From: Ancylobacter polymorphus | GTDB taxonomy: Bacteria > Pseudomonadota > Alphaproteobacteria > Rhizobiales > Xanthobacteraceae | DNA: 64,000 bases | Direction of reading: 5' to 3' | Assembly (NCBI RefSeq): GCF_022836935.1 | Contig: NZ_CP083239.1 | Location: 744,001-808,000, forward strand | Shown: positions 42,273 through 53,400 of the stretch, in pieces | Position numbering within the stretch: the first letter of the stretch is position 1 | Layout of the letters: each line of letters begins with the position of its first letter | Made by a program: the position numbers and the translations under genes | The notes under the pieces: generated by a model | Told to the model about the DNA's origin: nothing | Databases searched by the model: none | What the model saw: the letters and a program-made list of their open reading frames with translations, nothing else

Positions 42273-43073
42273 TCAGTGCGCGGCGTCGGCGCGGACGCGG
42301 GCGGACATGTCCACCAGTTCGCGCCAGCGCTGCTGCGACGCGATGTGCAGAACGATGAGGTCGAGCCAGCCTTTGGCGTGAAACTCGACCACGGCGGCCG
42401 CTGGCAGCGCCCGGAACGCCGCTTCATCGACGAGCTGGAAGCCCTGCACCACCGCCCGGCCGGCATCGGCATAATTGACCTGCGCGCTGCGCGGCACCAG
42501 CAGGCGCTTGTCCTTCAGCGCCTGAACGAAGGCCAGGGTGCGGGCGTGTTCGGTGGCATAGGCCTCGCACAGCGCCATCGCCGACTGGCTGGTCCGTGTG
42601 GCCCCGCCCCGGAGGTCGAACAGCATGTCGGCCTCCTTCTCGCCCTCGTCCGCCAGCCGGTCGCTGGCGAGATCGACGCCCAGCATGGTGGCCCCGTCAT
42701 TCTCGGCGGTGATGCCGATGAAGGGGTAGCGCCGGACATAGCCGGGAATGTAGCTGCCGCCGCGCCAGCGCCCGTCCGCCTCGACGAACAGATTCTGCTC
42801 GGCGGCAACGCCCGTCACCGCCAGCGGCATCGCGCCCTCGTCGCTGGCAAAGACAATGGGATAGTCGCGCACGGCCGCCGCGAACTCGCCGACCACCAGC
42901 GGAAGCGAGGTCGCGCGGCCGGCGAAACGGAAATCCACCGCGCGCCGAAGGCTGAGCCGCGCATGGTTCTGGAAGCGCAGCAGCGCCGGCTGCCGGTAGA
43001 ACAGCGGCAGCGGGGCCGCAGCGGCGGCGCTGGTCTTGCGGGTCTTGGGCGCTTTCGAGGGCGTTTTCGTCAT
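42273..43073 (-). CDS. SapC family protein
   Basis: The 266-aa protein has a Lys/Ala-rich N-terminus (1-20) and the SapC core (about 45-255): HARLSLRRAVDFRFA, NLFVEADGRWRGGSYIPGYVRRYPF and LGVDLASDRL. The family is named after a Campylobacter S-layer locus, but most proteobacterial members have no known function. No signal peptide is seen. The gene precedes the AmpG-type gene with 115 bases between. Confidence 0.85.
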   Translation of the reverse strand: MTKTPSKAPKTRKTSAAAAAPLPLFYRQPALLRFQNHARLSLRRAVDFRFAGRATSLPLVVGEFAAAVRDYPIVFASDEGAMPLAVTGVAAEQNLFVEADGRWRGGSYIPGYVRRYPFIGITAENDGATMLGVDLASDRLADEGEKEADMLFDLRGGATRTSQSAMALCEAYATEHARTLAFVQALKDKRLLVPRSAQVNYADAGRAVVQGFQLVDEAAFRALPAAAVVEFHAKGWLDLIVLHIASQQRWRELVDMSARVRADAAH

Positions 43074-43257
43074 GGCAGGGCCTTTCGCGAAGCGGAGCGA
43101 GGGACGGCCCTGTCAGACGGGTGCGTCCGGCGGCGCCGGGCACCCCGCAGCCTTCGGCGAGAGAGTTCGTGGCGCCCCGCCGGAATTACCTGATCGGCCG
43201 GGGCGCGACAACCATTCTTACCTCCGCACGACCGCGAGCAACCGCGCCAGCACCGTC

Positions 43258-44175
43258 TCAGGCCGGCGGCACGGCCGGACCCTTGCGCGCCGGCTCTTCC
43301 GGCATGGGGATCACATCCACCTCGACCTTGAGCTTCTGCCGGCCCGAGCCAAACACCACGCCACCAATCGGGGCGACATCGGTGTAGTCGCGCCCCACCG
43401 CCAGCACGACGTGATCAGTGGCGACGGTGAGCGCGTTGGTCGGGTCGAGCCCCTGCCAGCCGATCGCGTCCCCGCACCACACCGCCACCCAGGCATGGGT
43501 AGCGTCGGCGCCCTGCAGCCGTTCCTTGCCGGGCGGCGGCTCGGTGCGCAGGAAGCCGGAGACATAGGCCGCCGGCAGGCCGAGCCCGCGCAGGCCGGCG
43601 ATCATGATATGGGCGAAGTCCTGGCACACCCCCGCCCGCATCTCGAACGCCTCCAGCGGCGGGGTCGAGACATCGGTGGCGCGCGGGTCATAGGTGAACT
43701 CCGCATGGATGCGGTTCATCACCTCGATGCAGGCGGCGAGCATCGGCCGGCCGGGCGGGAAGCTCGTGGCCACCCATTCGGTGATCGCCGGGCTCAGCGG
43801 CACGGCGGGGCTGGGAAACAGGAAATGCGCCGGCGACCGGCCGGAGAGATCGAGGCTCGCATTCGCCGCCGCGCGCGTTTCCTCCCAGGAGGGGCCGGAA
43901 TCGGCCGCGATGTCGGCCGGCGCGTCCACCTCCACCCGCGCCCGCGTCTTGACGACGAAGCTGCGATGCGGCGTCTCGATGCGGATATGCACGACCTTGT
44001 TGCCGAAGAAATCGCGGGTCTCGGTCCATTCCACCGGCTCGGGCTCGACGGCGAAATGACTGGCGACGACGCGCTGGTTCGGCCGCTCCACCGGCACCAT
44101 CCGCACCACATGGCGCGCCACCGGCACGGAGGAGGCATAGGAATAAGTGGTGGCCTGGTGGATGTCGTATTTCAT
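43258..44175 (-). CDS. bacterial transglutaminase-like protein
   Basis: The 305-aa protein has an N-terminal beta domain (about 1-90) and a transglutaminase/peptidase-like core with C184 (AGVCQDFAHI), H227 (ATHAWVAV) and D244 (QGLDPTN), a complete Cys-His-Asp triad. The start at 44175 overlaps the stop of the ATP-grasp/alpha-E gene by four bases, so the two are coupled. Proteins of this kind recur with CP-ATP-grasp and alpha-E proteins in a predicted peptide synthesis or modification system. Confidence 0.88.
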   Translation of the reverse strand: MKYDIHQATTYSYASSVPVARHVVRMVPVERPNQRVVASHFAVEPEPVEWTETRDFFGNKVVHIRIETPHRSFVVKTRARVEVDAPADIAADSGPSWEETRAAANASLDLSGRSPAHFLFPSPAVPLSPAITEWVATSFPPGRPMLAACIEVMNRIHAEFTYDPRATDVSTPPLEAFEMRAGVCQDFAHIMIAGLRGLGLPAAYVSGFLRTEPPPGKERLQGADATHAWVAVWCGDAIGWQGLDPTNALTVATDHVVLAVGRDYTDVAPIGGVVFGSGRQKLKVEVDVIPMPEEPARKGPAVPPA

Positions 44176-46685
44176 GCCTGGAGGTCCCATGGCGTTTCCA
44201 CCGGCTGGCGGTGGATGAAATAGCGCTCCGCCACGTCGTTGGAGAGCTCCATCAGCTGGGCCTCGACCTTGGCGAGCCGCGCATCGTCGAACTCCACCGC
44301 GTCGAATGCCTTCATGCTCGCGGACAGCCGGGCGACAAGCCGCTCCTCCGGCGGAGGCAGCGCGTCGCCGGCATGGCCGGGCAGCACGTCGAGATGGTCG
44401 CTGATGGCGGCGATCTGGAAGGCGAGCGAGCGCGGATTCACCGGGTCCAGCAGCACGAGGTCGAGCACCGGCGCGCGGCTTTCCACCATCACATAGCGCG
44501 AGCGATAGGTGATCTGGCTGTCGCACAGCTCCAGCAGCACGTCGAGCGTGCTGGCGCTCGGCGTCTCGCCCACCAGCGCGCGGGCGAAGCGGCACACGGC
44601 GATGCCGCGCTCGATGCGGCGGCCGAGATCGAGGAAGCGCCAGCCGGCGAGCCGGTTCATGTTCTCCGAGGCGAGGCCGGAAAAGGCGGCGAGCGCGCGC
44701 AACGCCCGGTCGGCGCGCTCATAGGCGTCCGGCTCGGCGCTGCCCGGCGCCACCGGCTCGTCCAGGCTCAGGCCGAGATCGGCCAAAGTGCGCCAGGCAT
44801 CGGGGGAGAGCCGGTCGCGGATCACCGAGGCGGTGTGGCGGGCGCTGTCGATGAGGTTGGGAAGGGCGCCCGGCCGCTCGCGCCCGGCCAGCGCGGCCAG
44901 CACATGGCGGATCGGGCGGGCGCGCGTCAGCTCGTCCGGCACCGCCCCCCAGGATTGCAGCAGGTCGAGCAGCGCCGGCACCGAACCGCCGCCGCCATCG
45001 GCGGTTGAGGAGAGCCGCCCGGCCAGCGTGCGCAGCAGGCGCAGCGTGCATTCGGCGCGCTCGACATAGCGCCCCAGCCAGAAGAAATTATCCGCCGCGC
45101 GGCTCGGAAGCGGCCCGGTCTGGCGCTTCACCTCCACCGTGTCGGGCGCCGGCAGCAGCGTCGTCTGCTCCACCGGCGCGGCGTCCAGCACCCACACATC
45201 GGCCGAACGGCCACCGCCCTGCATCGAGACGGCGCGGGAATCGAGCGTGTCGGAGACGCGGCAGAAGCCGCCGGGCATCACCGTCCAGCCGGCCTCGGTG
45301 GCGGCGACGAAGATGCGCAGGATGAAGGGGCGCGGCTCCAGCCGCCCGTTGCTCCACACCGGCATGGTGGAGAGGCGCACCGCCTCCTGCCCGACAATAT
45401 CCACGCCGCGGGTGCGGATGGCGCGCTCCACCGCCGCACGCTGGGCGGGATCGAGATCGGCGCCGATCACCGGCCCGTTCTCCAGCGCCCCCGGCACCGG
45501 CCGGCGGAAGGCGGGCGAGATGACGAGATCGTCGAGGCTGTCGAGGACGCGCTCGCGCTCGGCCGGCTGGCCACACCACCAGGTCGCGATATTGGGCAGG
45601 ATCGGCGCCTCGCCCAGCACCTGCTGGCCGAGACGCGGCAGGAAGCCCATCATCGCCGGCGCCTCTACCACGCCGGCGCCGAGCGCGTTCGCCACCGCCA
45701 CCCCGCCGGCGCGGATCGCCTGCATCAGCCCGGGCACGCCGAGATGCGAGGAGGGGTTGAGCTCCAGCGGGTCGGCGTAATCGGCGTCGAGGCGGCGCAG
45801 CAGCACGTCGACCCGCTTCAGCCCGGCCACGGTGCGGACATAGACGACATTGTCGCGCACAGTGAGGTCGTCGCCTTCCAGCAGCACGAAGCCGAGATAG
45901 CGCGCGAGATAGGCGTGCTCGAAATAGGTCTCGTTCAGCGGACCGGGGGTGAGCAGCCCCACCCGCCCCTCGCCGGAGCGGTCGAGCTTGGTCAGCCCGG
46001 CCCGCAGCCCCTGGAAATAGCCGGCCAGCCGCATGACGTTGAGCGAGCGGGCAAGGTCCGGCAGGGCGCGGGCGATGGCGATGCGGTTCTCCAGCGCGTA
46101 GCCGGCACCGGAAGGCGACTGGGTGCGGTCTGAGAGCACCCACCAGCGCCCGTCCGGCCCGCGACCAAGATCGGCGGCATAGATTTTCAGGAAGCTGCCA
46201 CCATGCGGATCGACCCCAACCATGGGGCGCAGGAAATCGGGATTGCCCGCCACCGCTGCCGCCGGCAGCGCGCCGGCGCGCACCAACTGGCCCTCGCCAT
46301 AGAGATCGGAGAGCAGCCCTTCCAGCATCTGCGCGCGCTGGATCAGGCCGCGCTCCAGCGCCCGCCATTCCGCCGCGTCGATGACGAGCGGCAGATGCGA
46401 GATCGGCCAGGGCCGCTCGCCACCATTGGGATCGTCATAGACGCGGTAGAACACGCCGGAGCGGTAGAGATGCCGGTCGGCGGCGCGGAAGCGGCGGTTG
46501 ACCTCCTCCACGCCCATTTCGGCAAGGGCGGCCAGAAGCGAGGTCCAGTGCGCGCGCGGGCGCCCCTCGCCGTCCACGAGCTCATCGTGGACGCCGGGCA
46601 GCGGCTTGTACTGCGCCAGCAGCGCCTCAACGGCCGCTTCCTCGAAGCGGCGCGTGCGCGCCTGCGGCTCCGTGCGACTGGGCAT
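44172..46685 (-). CDS. circularly permuted ATP-grasp protein fused to alpha-E domain
   Basis: The 837-aa fusion has a circularly permuted type 2 ATP-grasp domain (about 10-510; HLYRSGVFYRVYDD, RPMVGVDPHGGSFLKIYAADLGR, WWVLSDRTQSPSGAGYALENR) and an all-helical alpha-E domain (about 525-830; DNFFWLGRYVERAECTLRLLR). In many bacteria these are separate neighbouring genes. ATP-grasp enzymes form amide bonds through acyl phosphates, so a peptide or amide ligase is likely. Two transglutaminase genes flank it. The product has not been established. Confidence 0.88.
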   Translation of the reverse strand: MPSRTEPQARTRRFEEAAVEALLAQYKPLPGVHDELVDGEGRPRAHWTSLLAALAEMGVEEVNRRFRAADRHLYRSGVFYRVYDDPNGGERPWPISHLPLVIDAAEWRALERGLIQRAQMLEGLLSDLYGEGQLVRAGALPAAAVAGNPDFLRPMVGVDPHGGSFLKIYAADLGRGPDGRWWVLSDRTQSPSGAGYALENRIAIARALPDLARSLNVMRLAGYFQGLRAGLTKLDRSGEGRVGLLTPGPLNETYFEHAYLARYLGFVLLEGDDLTVRDNVVYVRTVAGLKRVDVLLRRLDADYADPLELNPSSHLGVPGLMQAIRAGGVAVANALGAGVVEAPAMMGFLPRLGQQVLGEAPILPNIATWWCGQPAERERVLDSLDDLVISPAFRRPVPGALENGPVIGADLDPAQRAAVERAIRTRGVDIVGQEAVRLSTMPVWSNGRLEPRPFILRIFVAATEAGWTVMPGGFCRVSDTLDSRAVSMQGGGRSADVWVLDAAPVEQTTLLPAPDTVEVKRQTGPLPSRAADNFFWLGRYVERAECTLRLLRTLAGRLSSTADGGGGSVPALLDLLQSWGAVPDELTRARPIRHVLAALAGRERPGALPNLIDSARHTASVIRDRLSPDAWRTLADLGLSLDEPVAPGSAEPDAYERADRALRALAAFSGLASENMNRLAGWRFLDLGRRIERGIAVCRFARALVGETPSASTLDVLLELCDSQITYRSRYVMVESRAPVLDLVLLDPVNPRSLAFQIAAISDHLDVLPGHAGDALPPPEERLVARLSASMKAFDAVEFDDARLAKVEAQLMELSNDVAERYFIHRQPVETPWDLQA

Positions 46686-46828
46686 GGCTCCCTCTCAGCC
46701 CGGCAAAGGATGGGCATACCATCCCCGCGCCGCTGCCGCACGCCCCGTCCCCGCCAAACCGCCCGCCCCGGCCCTGACGGAGCGGCACTGTGGCAGGAAG
46801 GAAGCAGACCCGACCGCCATCGCCCGCG

Positions 46829-49800
46829 TCAGATCCGCGCCGGGCGGCGCAGGTCCAGCGTCGCCGGAAATTCGGTGGACGGCTCCTCCGCCGGGATGAA
46901 GAGATAGCCCGGCGTGTGGCCATGATCCTGGAAGCGCGCCAGCCGGCGGGCCTGCGCCTCATAGGAATTGACCGGGAAGGTCTCGTAGTTGCGCCCGCCG
47001 GGATGGGCGACATGGTAGACGCAGCCGCCCAGCGAGCGGTTCGACCACAGATCGACGATGTCGAAGGTGAGGGGTGCCTGCACGGGAATGGTCGGGTGCA
47101 GGCCGGAGGCCGGCTGCCACGCCTTGAAGCGCACCCCGGCGACATATTCGCCGAAGCGGCCCGTCGGCATCAGCGGCAGGCGCCGGCCATTGCAGGCGAC
47201 GACATGGCGGGCCGGGTTGAGCCCTTCCACCCGCACCTGCAGCCGCTCTACCGAGGAATCGACGAAACGCACCGTGCCGCCAATCGCGCCCTCCTCGCCC
47301 ATCACATGCCAGGGTTCCAGCGCCTGCCGCAGTTCCAGCGTCACCCCGCCATGTTCCACCTGCCCGAAATAGGGGAAGCGGAATTCGCGCTGCGCCTCGA
47401 ACCACAGCGGGTCGACGCGGTAGCCGGCGCGGGCGAGATCGGCCAGTACGTCCTGGAAATCGGCCCAGACGAAATGCGGCAGCATGAAGCGGTCGGCCAG
47501 CGCCGTGCCCCAGCGCACCAGCGGGCCTTCCTGCGGCGTGCGCCAGAACCAGGCGATGAGCGCGCGCAGCAGCAATTGCTGGGCGAGCGACATGCGCCAG
47601 TCCGGCGGCATTTCAAACGAGCGGAACTCGACAAGGCCGAGCCGGCCCGTCGGCCCGTCCGGCGAGAACAGCTTGTCGATGCAGATCTCGGAACGGTGGG
47701 TGTTGCCGGTGACATCGGTAAGCAGATTGCGGAACAGCCGGTCCACCAGCCAGGGCGGCGGCACGAGGCCCCTGCCCGGCGCGGGTACCTGCGCCATGGC
47801 GATTTCCAGCTCATAGAGACTGTCATGGCGCGCCTCGTCGACGCGCGGGGCCTGGCTGGTCGGGCCGATGAACAGGCCGGAGAACAGATAGGACAGCGCG
47901 GGATGGCGCTGCCAATAGGTGACCAGGCTTTTCAGCAGGTCCGGCCGGCGCAGGAACGGGCTGTCCGCCGGCGTTGCGCCGCCCACCACCACATGGTTGC
48001 CGCCGCCCGTGCCGGTGTGGCGGCCGTCGACCATGAATTTCTCGGTGCCGAGGCGGGTGAGGCGCGCCTCCTCATAGAGATCGCGGGTGATCTCGACGCA
48101 GGTCTGCCAATTGGCGGCGGGATGAACATTCACCTCGATGACGCCGGGATCGGGCGCGACGCGGATGACGTTGAGCCGCGGATCGACCGGCGGGGTATAG
48201 CCCTCGATATGCACGGGCAAGCCGAGTTCGTCCGCCGTCACCTCAATGGCGGCGAGCAGTTCGAGATAGTCCTCCAGCCGCTCGGTCGGCGGCATGAACA
48301 CGCAGAGGCGTCCGTCGCGCGGTTCGATGGAAAGGGCGGTGCGCACCGCGCCGGTGCCGGTGAGCACCTGGTCGACCTGGTCCTGCGAGGGCTCCTCGCG
48401 CGCGGAGCGGCGGTAGAGCTGGTGCAGGGTTTCCGCATCCGGCAGGTCGCCGGAAATCGCCATCGGGTCGGCAGGGTTCACATAGGGGTAGGCGGCCGGC
48501 GGCACCCAGGGCAGGCTCGCCAGCGGCAGGCGGAAGCCGACCGGGGAATCGCCCGGCACCAGCAGCAGCCGCCCGCGGCGGAAGCGCCATTTCTCGCTGA
48601 CCCAGCCGCGCACGCCGCGCGCCTGCCAGCGCTGGATCGGCAGCACATAGCCGCTGGGCTTGCCCAGACCGCGCTCGAACACGCGGGCAAAGCGCGCCCG
48701 CGCCTCGGCATCTTCCAGCTTGGTGTCGAACGGGTCGGCATTCTCCGGGAGCTCGCCCTCCTTCACCATCCAGTGGGCGGCGTCCTCATAGGCCGGCTCG
48801 GCATAGGCGGCGCCGACGCCGAGGCTGTCGGCCAGCGTGGTAATGAAGCGCTGCGCCTCGTCGATGGTCGCACCCTTCTGCGTCTCGACGGCGACGAGCG
48901 CCGGGTCGCGCCAGATCGGCTTGCCGTCCTTGCGCCAGTAGAGCGAGAAGGTCCAGCGCGGCAGGCTCTCGCCGGGATACCATTTGCCCTGGCCGTAATG
49001 CAGCATGCCGCCGGGGGCGAAGCGCGTGCGCAGGCGGCGGATCAGTTCGTCCGCCCGGGCGCGCTTGGTCGGCCCGACGGCCGAGGTGTTCCACTCCGCG
49101 CCCTGATAATCGTCGATGGAGATGAAGGTCGGCTCGCCGCCCATGGTCAGGCGCACATCCTGCGCCGCCAGATCCGCATCCACCCGGTCGCCGAGCGCGT
49201 CGAGCGCGGCCCAGGCCTCGTCGGAGAAGGGCAGCGTCACACGCGGCTTCTCGGCGACGCGGGTGACGCGCATGTCGAACTCGAACTCGGTCTTGGTGCC
49301 TTCCTCGGCGGAAAAGCCGCCGGTGATCGGCGCGGCCGACGACGGGCTCGGCGTGGCGCACAGCGGCAGATGGCTCTCGCCGCACAGCAGGCCGGAGGTG
49401 GGATCGAGGCCGATCCAGCCGGCGCCGGGCAGATAGACCTCGCACCAGGCGTGCAGGTCGGTGAAATCGACCTCGGTGCCGGTCGGCCCGTCCAGCGCCT
49501 TCACGTCGGGCTTGAGCTGGATGAGATAGCCGGAAACGAAACGCGCGGCGAGGCCGAGCCGGCGCAGCACCTGCACCAGCAGCCAGCCGGAATCGCGGCA
49601 GGAGCCGGAGGCGAGCGCCAGGGTCTCGTCCGGCGTCTGCACGCCCGGCTCCATGCGGATGAGATAGCCGACGCGGCCCTGGACCTTCTGGTTGAGCGCG
49701 ACGAGATAATCGACGGTCATGGTCCCGTCGGCCGGGCGCACCTCCTCGACGAAGGCGTCGAGCAGCGCCCCGCCCTCCTCGCGCTCGAGATAAGGGATCA

Positions 49801-50140
49801 GTTCCTTGGCCAGCGCGGTCGGATAGGCGAAGGGCAGCGTCTCCGCATATTCCTCGATGAAGAAGTCGAACGGGTTGTAGACCGTCATGTCGGCGATGAG
49901 GTCGACCTCGACCCGGAACTCCGTGACCTTCTCCGGGAAGACGAAGCGGGCCATCCAGTTGCCGAACGGGTCCTGCTGCCAGTTCACGAAATGGTTCGAG
50001 GGCGTGACCTTGAGCGCGTAGCTCTTCACCGGGGTCCGGCAATGCGGCGCGGGGCGCAGCCGGATGATCTGCGGGCCGAGGGTGACCGGGCGGTCATAGC
50101 GGTAGGCCGTGACGTGATGCAGGCTGGCGAAGATTGTCAT
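46829..50140 (-). CDS. large transglutaminase-DUF2126 protein
   Basis: The 1103-aa protein has an N-terminal transglutaminase domain (about 1-280) with the triad C181 (GSCRDSGW), H230 (DLHAWCEVY) and D246 (GLDPTSG). A long DUF2126 region follows (about 300-1100), with [20 protein letters not shown] and [14 protein letters not shown] segments. I use the ATG at 50140 ([19 protein letters not shown]). It lies upstream of the ATP-grasp/alpha-E gene on the same strand with 143 bases between. The size is normal for the family. Confidence 0.9.
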   Translation of the reverse strand: MTIFASLHHVTAYRYDRPVTLGPQIIRLRPAPHCRTPVKSYALKVTPSNHFVNWQQDPFGNWMARFVFPEKVTEFRVEVDLIADMTVYNPFDFFIEEYAETLPFAYPTALAKELIPYLEREEGGALLDAFVEEVRPADGTMTVDYLVALNQKVQGRVGYLIRMEPGVQTPDETLALASGSCRDSGWLLVQVLRRLGLAARFVSGYLIQLKPDVKALDGPTGTEVDFTDLHAWCEVYLPGAGWIGLDPTSGLLCGESHLPLCATPSPSSAAPITGGFSAEEGTKTEFEFDMRVTRVAEKPRVTLPFSDEAWAALDALGDRVDADLAAQDVRLTMGGEPTFISIDDYQGAEWNTSAVGPTKRARADELIRRLRTRFAPGGMLHYGQGKWYPGESLPRWTFSLYWRKDGKPIWRDPALVAVETQKGATIDEAQRFITTLADSLGVGAAYAEPAYEDAAHWMVKEGELPENADPFDTKLEDAEARARFARVFERGLGKPSGYVLPIQRWQARGVRGWVSEKWRFRRGRLLLVPGDSPVGFRLPLASLPWVPPAAYPYVNPADPMAISGDLPDAETLHQLYRRSAREEPSQDQVDQVLTGTGAVRTALSIEPRDGRLCVFMPPTERLEDYLELLAAIEVTADELGLPVHIEGYTPPVDPRLNVIRVAPDPGVIEVNVHPAANWQTCVEITRDLYEEARLTRLGTEKFMVDGRHTGTGGGNHVVVGGATPADSPFLRRPDLLKSLVTYWQRHPALSYLFSGLFIGPTSQAPRVDEARHDSLYELEIAMAQVPAPGRGLVPPPWLVDRLFRNLLTDVTGNTHRSEICIDKLFSPDGPTGRLGLVEFRSFEMPPDWRMSLAQQLLLRALIAWFWRTPQEGPLVRWGTALADRFMLPHFVWADFQDVLADLARAGYRVDPLWFEAQREFRFPYFGQVEHGGVTLELRQALEPWHVMGEEGAIGGTVRFVDSSVERLQVRVEGLNPARHVVACNGRRLPLMPTGRFGEYVAGVRFKAWQPASGLHPTIPVQAPLTFDIVDLWSNRSLGGCVYHVAHPGGRNYETFPVNSYEAQARRLARFQDHGHTPGYLFIPAEEPSTEFPATLDLRRPARI

Positions 50141-50338
50141 AGGCACCCACTGACCAACAAGGAGCACGGCGCCCACGCCCGGGGCGGGCGCGGCGGAACA
50201 ACCGCGATCAACGCAGGAATCGTGCCGCAGGGCAATGGCCACCACGAGGGGCGTCAGGATCGGAGGCGAAGCGGGGCACCCGCACAGGCGGTCCCGCGAA
50301 CCCGCCACGCGCCGCCGCTATCGCAGGCGCCGGAACGG

Positions 50339-50354
50339 CCCGCCGGCCGGCGGG
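50339..50354. terminator. GC palindrome downstream of the RND permease gene
   Basis: CCCGCCGG is followed at once by its complement CCGGCGGG, 65 bases past the permease stop, in the 279-base gap before the DUF2126 gene. There is no T tract, so this is only a possible transcript end. I see no gene in the gap. Confidence 0.3.
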
Positions 50355-50419
50355 CGGAAGTGCCGGGCGCCCACCGAAGCGTCACCCGGCTGCCGATAGT
50401 TGAGGCGACGGCGCCGTCC

Positions 50420-53400
50420 TCACGCCGCCGATTGCGGAGCCCCTTCGCCGCCAGCGGGCGGCACGGGGCCGGCAGGCGTGGTTCCGGCGGGCGTCTTGCC
50501 GCGCGCGCGCCATTCCTCGAAGCGCTGCAGCACCGTGTAGAAGGACGGCACGAACAGCACGGCGAGGCAGGTGGAGGCGAGCATGCCGGAGAACACCGCG
50601 ATGCCGATCGACTTGCGCGAAGCCGCGCCGGCGCCCGTGGCCAGCACCAGCGGCAGCACGCCGAGGATGAAGGCGAAGGAGGTCATCAGGATCGGCCGGA
50701 ATCGCAGCCGCGCCGCCTCCGTCGCCGCTTCGATGATCTCCATCCCCTCCGCCCGTTTCTCGCGCGCGAATTCCACGATCAGGATCGCGTTTTTCGCCGA
50801 TAGGGCGATCAGCAGGATGAGACCGATCTGGGTGTAGAGATTATTGGCGAAGCCCAGCCCGGTGAGCGCGGCGACCGTGCCGAGCAGCGCCAGCGGCACG
50901 GCGAGCAGCACCGAGAAGGGCAGCACCCAGCTTTCATACTGGCCGGCCAGCACGAAATAGACCAGCAGGATGGCGAGGCCGAAGACGAAGTAAACCTCAT
51001 TGCCGACCACCACTTCCTGATACGACATGGCCGTCCAGTCGAAGCCCATGCCCGGCGGCAGGGTCGAATCCGCGATCTGGTCCATGATCTGCAACGCCTG
51101 GCCGGAGGAGAAGCCGGGCGCCGGGCCACCCTGGATGGTGGTGGCGGGGTAGAGATTATAGAGCGTGATCAGCGGCGGGCCGAAAGCCGGCTCCACTTCC
51201 GCCAGCGTGCCGAGCGGCACCATCACCCCTTCGGGCGTGCGGATCTTCAGGTTGAGGATTTCCTCCGGCGTGCGGCGGAAATCGGCCTCGGCCTGGATAT
51301 AGGCCTGGAAGGTCTGGCCGAACTCGTTGAACTGGGTGACGTAGCTCGACCCGACATAGCCCTGCACGGTCGAGAACACCTGGCCGACCGTGACGCCCAG
51401 CGTCTCCGCCTTGATGCGGTTGATCTTGAGCAGGAGCTGCGGAACGTTGGCGCGGAACGAGGTGGAGAGGCGCTGCAGCGCCGACTGGGTGGAGGCGTTG
51501 GCCAGAATCTGCTGCGTCACCGCCTGCAATTCGGCGAAGTCGAAGCTGCCGTCCTTCTGCTGCACCATCATGGTGAAGCCGGAGGCGTTGCCGACGCCCT
51601 GAATGGCCGGCGGCACCAGCACGAAGGTGAAGGCCTTGTCGACCTGCTGCAGTTCCTTGTTCAGCGTGTCATAGATGAAGCGCAGCCCGTGGCCGGCCTT
51701 GTCGCGCTCGTCCCAGGGGTCGAGCATGACATAGGCGACACCGCCATTGGGCAGGGTGGCGTTGTTGTCGAGCACCGAGACGCCGGAAATGGCGATCACG
51801 TCCTTCACGCCGGGCGTGGCGCCGGCGATCTTGGAAATCTGGTCCATCACCTCATTGGTGCGCTCCAGCGAAGCCGCGTCCGGCAGCTGCGCGCCGATCA
51901 GCACATAGCCCTGGTCCTCGGTCGGCAGGAAGCCGGTGGGCACGCGGGTAATGCCCCAGATGGCGAGGCCGATCAGCACCAACCCGACCGTGACCACCAC
52001 CGCGCTGGCCTTCACCATGTGGTGGATCAGGCCGGCATACCAGTGTTCGGCTCGGTTATAGACGGCGTTGAAGCCGCGGTAGAAAAAGTTGCGTTGATCC
52101 TCCGGCACCGGCTTGCGCAGCCACAGCGCGCACTGGGTCGGCTTCAGCGTCATCGCGTTGATCGCCGAGATGAAGGCGGTGGCGGCGATGACGAGGGCGA
52201 ACTGCTTGTACATCTGGCCGGTGAGGCCGGGCATGAACGCCGCCGGCAGGAACACCGCCATCAGCACCAGCGTGATGCCGATGATCGGGCCGAGCAGCTC
52301 GTCCATCGCCTTTTCCGCCGCCTCGCGGCCCGGCAGGCCACGCTCGATATGGCGCGCCACGCCCTCGACGATGACGATGGCGTCGTCGACGACGATGCCG
52401 ATGGCGAGCACGATGGCGAACAGGGTGGAGAGGTTCACCGTGAAGCCCATCGCCGCCATGGCGGCGAAGGTGCCGATGATGGTCACCGGCACGGTGGTGG
52501 CGGGCACCAGCGTCGCCCGCCAGTCCTGCAGGAAGACGAGGATGACGACGAGCACGAGGATGCCGGCTTCGAACAGGGTCTTGTAGACCTCCGTCACCGA
52601 GGCGTTGACGAAGACCGTGGTGTCGAAGGGAACGGCATAGGCGAGGCCGGGCGGGAAGCTCTTGGCGAGCTGGTCCATCTTCGCGCGGACCTCGGTCGCC
52701 ACCTGCAGCGAGTTGGCCTCGGGCAGCTGGTAGATGCCGAGCGCCGCCGCCGGCTTGTCGTTGAAGGTGAAGACCTGGCTGTAGGTCTGCGCGCCGATTT
52801 CCACCCGCGCTACATCGCGCAGGCGGGTGATGCGCCCGCCATCGGCGTTCGACACCTTGACGATGATGTTCTCATAGTCGGCGACATCGTTCAGCCGGCC
52901 GTCCATCAGCAGCGAGAACTGGAAGTTCTGCCCCTTCGGCACTGGCGGCATGCCGACCACGCCCGACGCCACTTCCTGGCTCTGCTGCTGGATGGCGTCG
53001 ATGACGTCCTGCGGGGTGAGCTGGCGGGCCTGCAATTCATCCGGGTTCAGCCAGACGCGCATCGCGTATTGCCCGGCGCCGAACACCGCGACATTGCCGA
53101 CGCCGTCGAGGCGGGCGATCTCGTTCTGCAGGTTGATGACGCCGTAATTGGCCAGGAACAGGCTGTCATAGCGGCCATCAGGCGAATAGAGCGTGACGAA
53201 TTGCAGGATCGCTGTCGACTTGATCTGCGTGGTCACGCCCTGCACCTGCACCGCCTGCGGCAGCGAGGCGAGCGCGATGGCGACGCGGTTCTGCACCAGC
53301 ACCTGCGCCATGTTGGGGTCGGTGCCGATGGCGAAGGTCACGGTCAGCGTGTAGGTGCCGTCGCTGGCGCTGGTGGACTGCATGTAGAGCATGTCCTCGA

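Noticed and set aside
46790..50803. A 1337-codon open frame on the plus strand
   Set aside because: It lies antisense to the DUF2126-transglutaminase gene. It is Arg/Ala/His-rich with no recognisable domain, a normal by-product of high GC.
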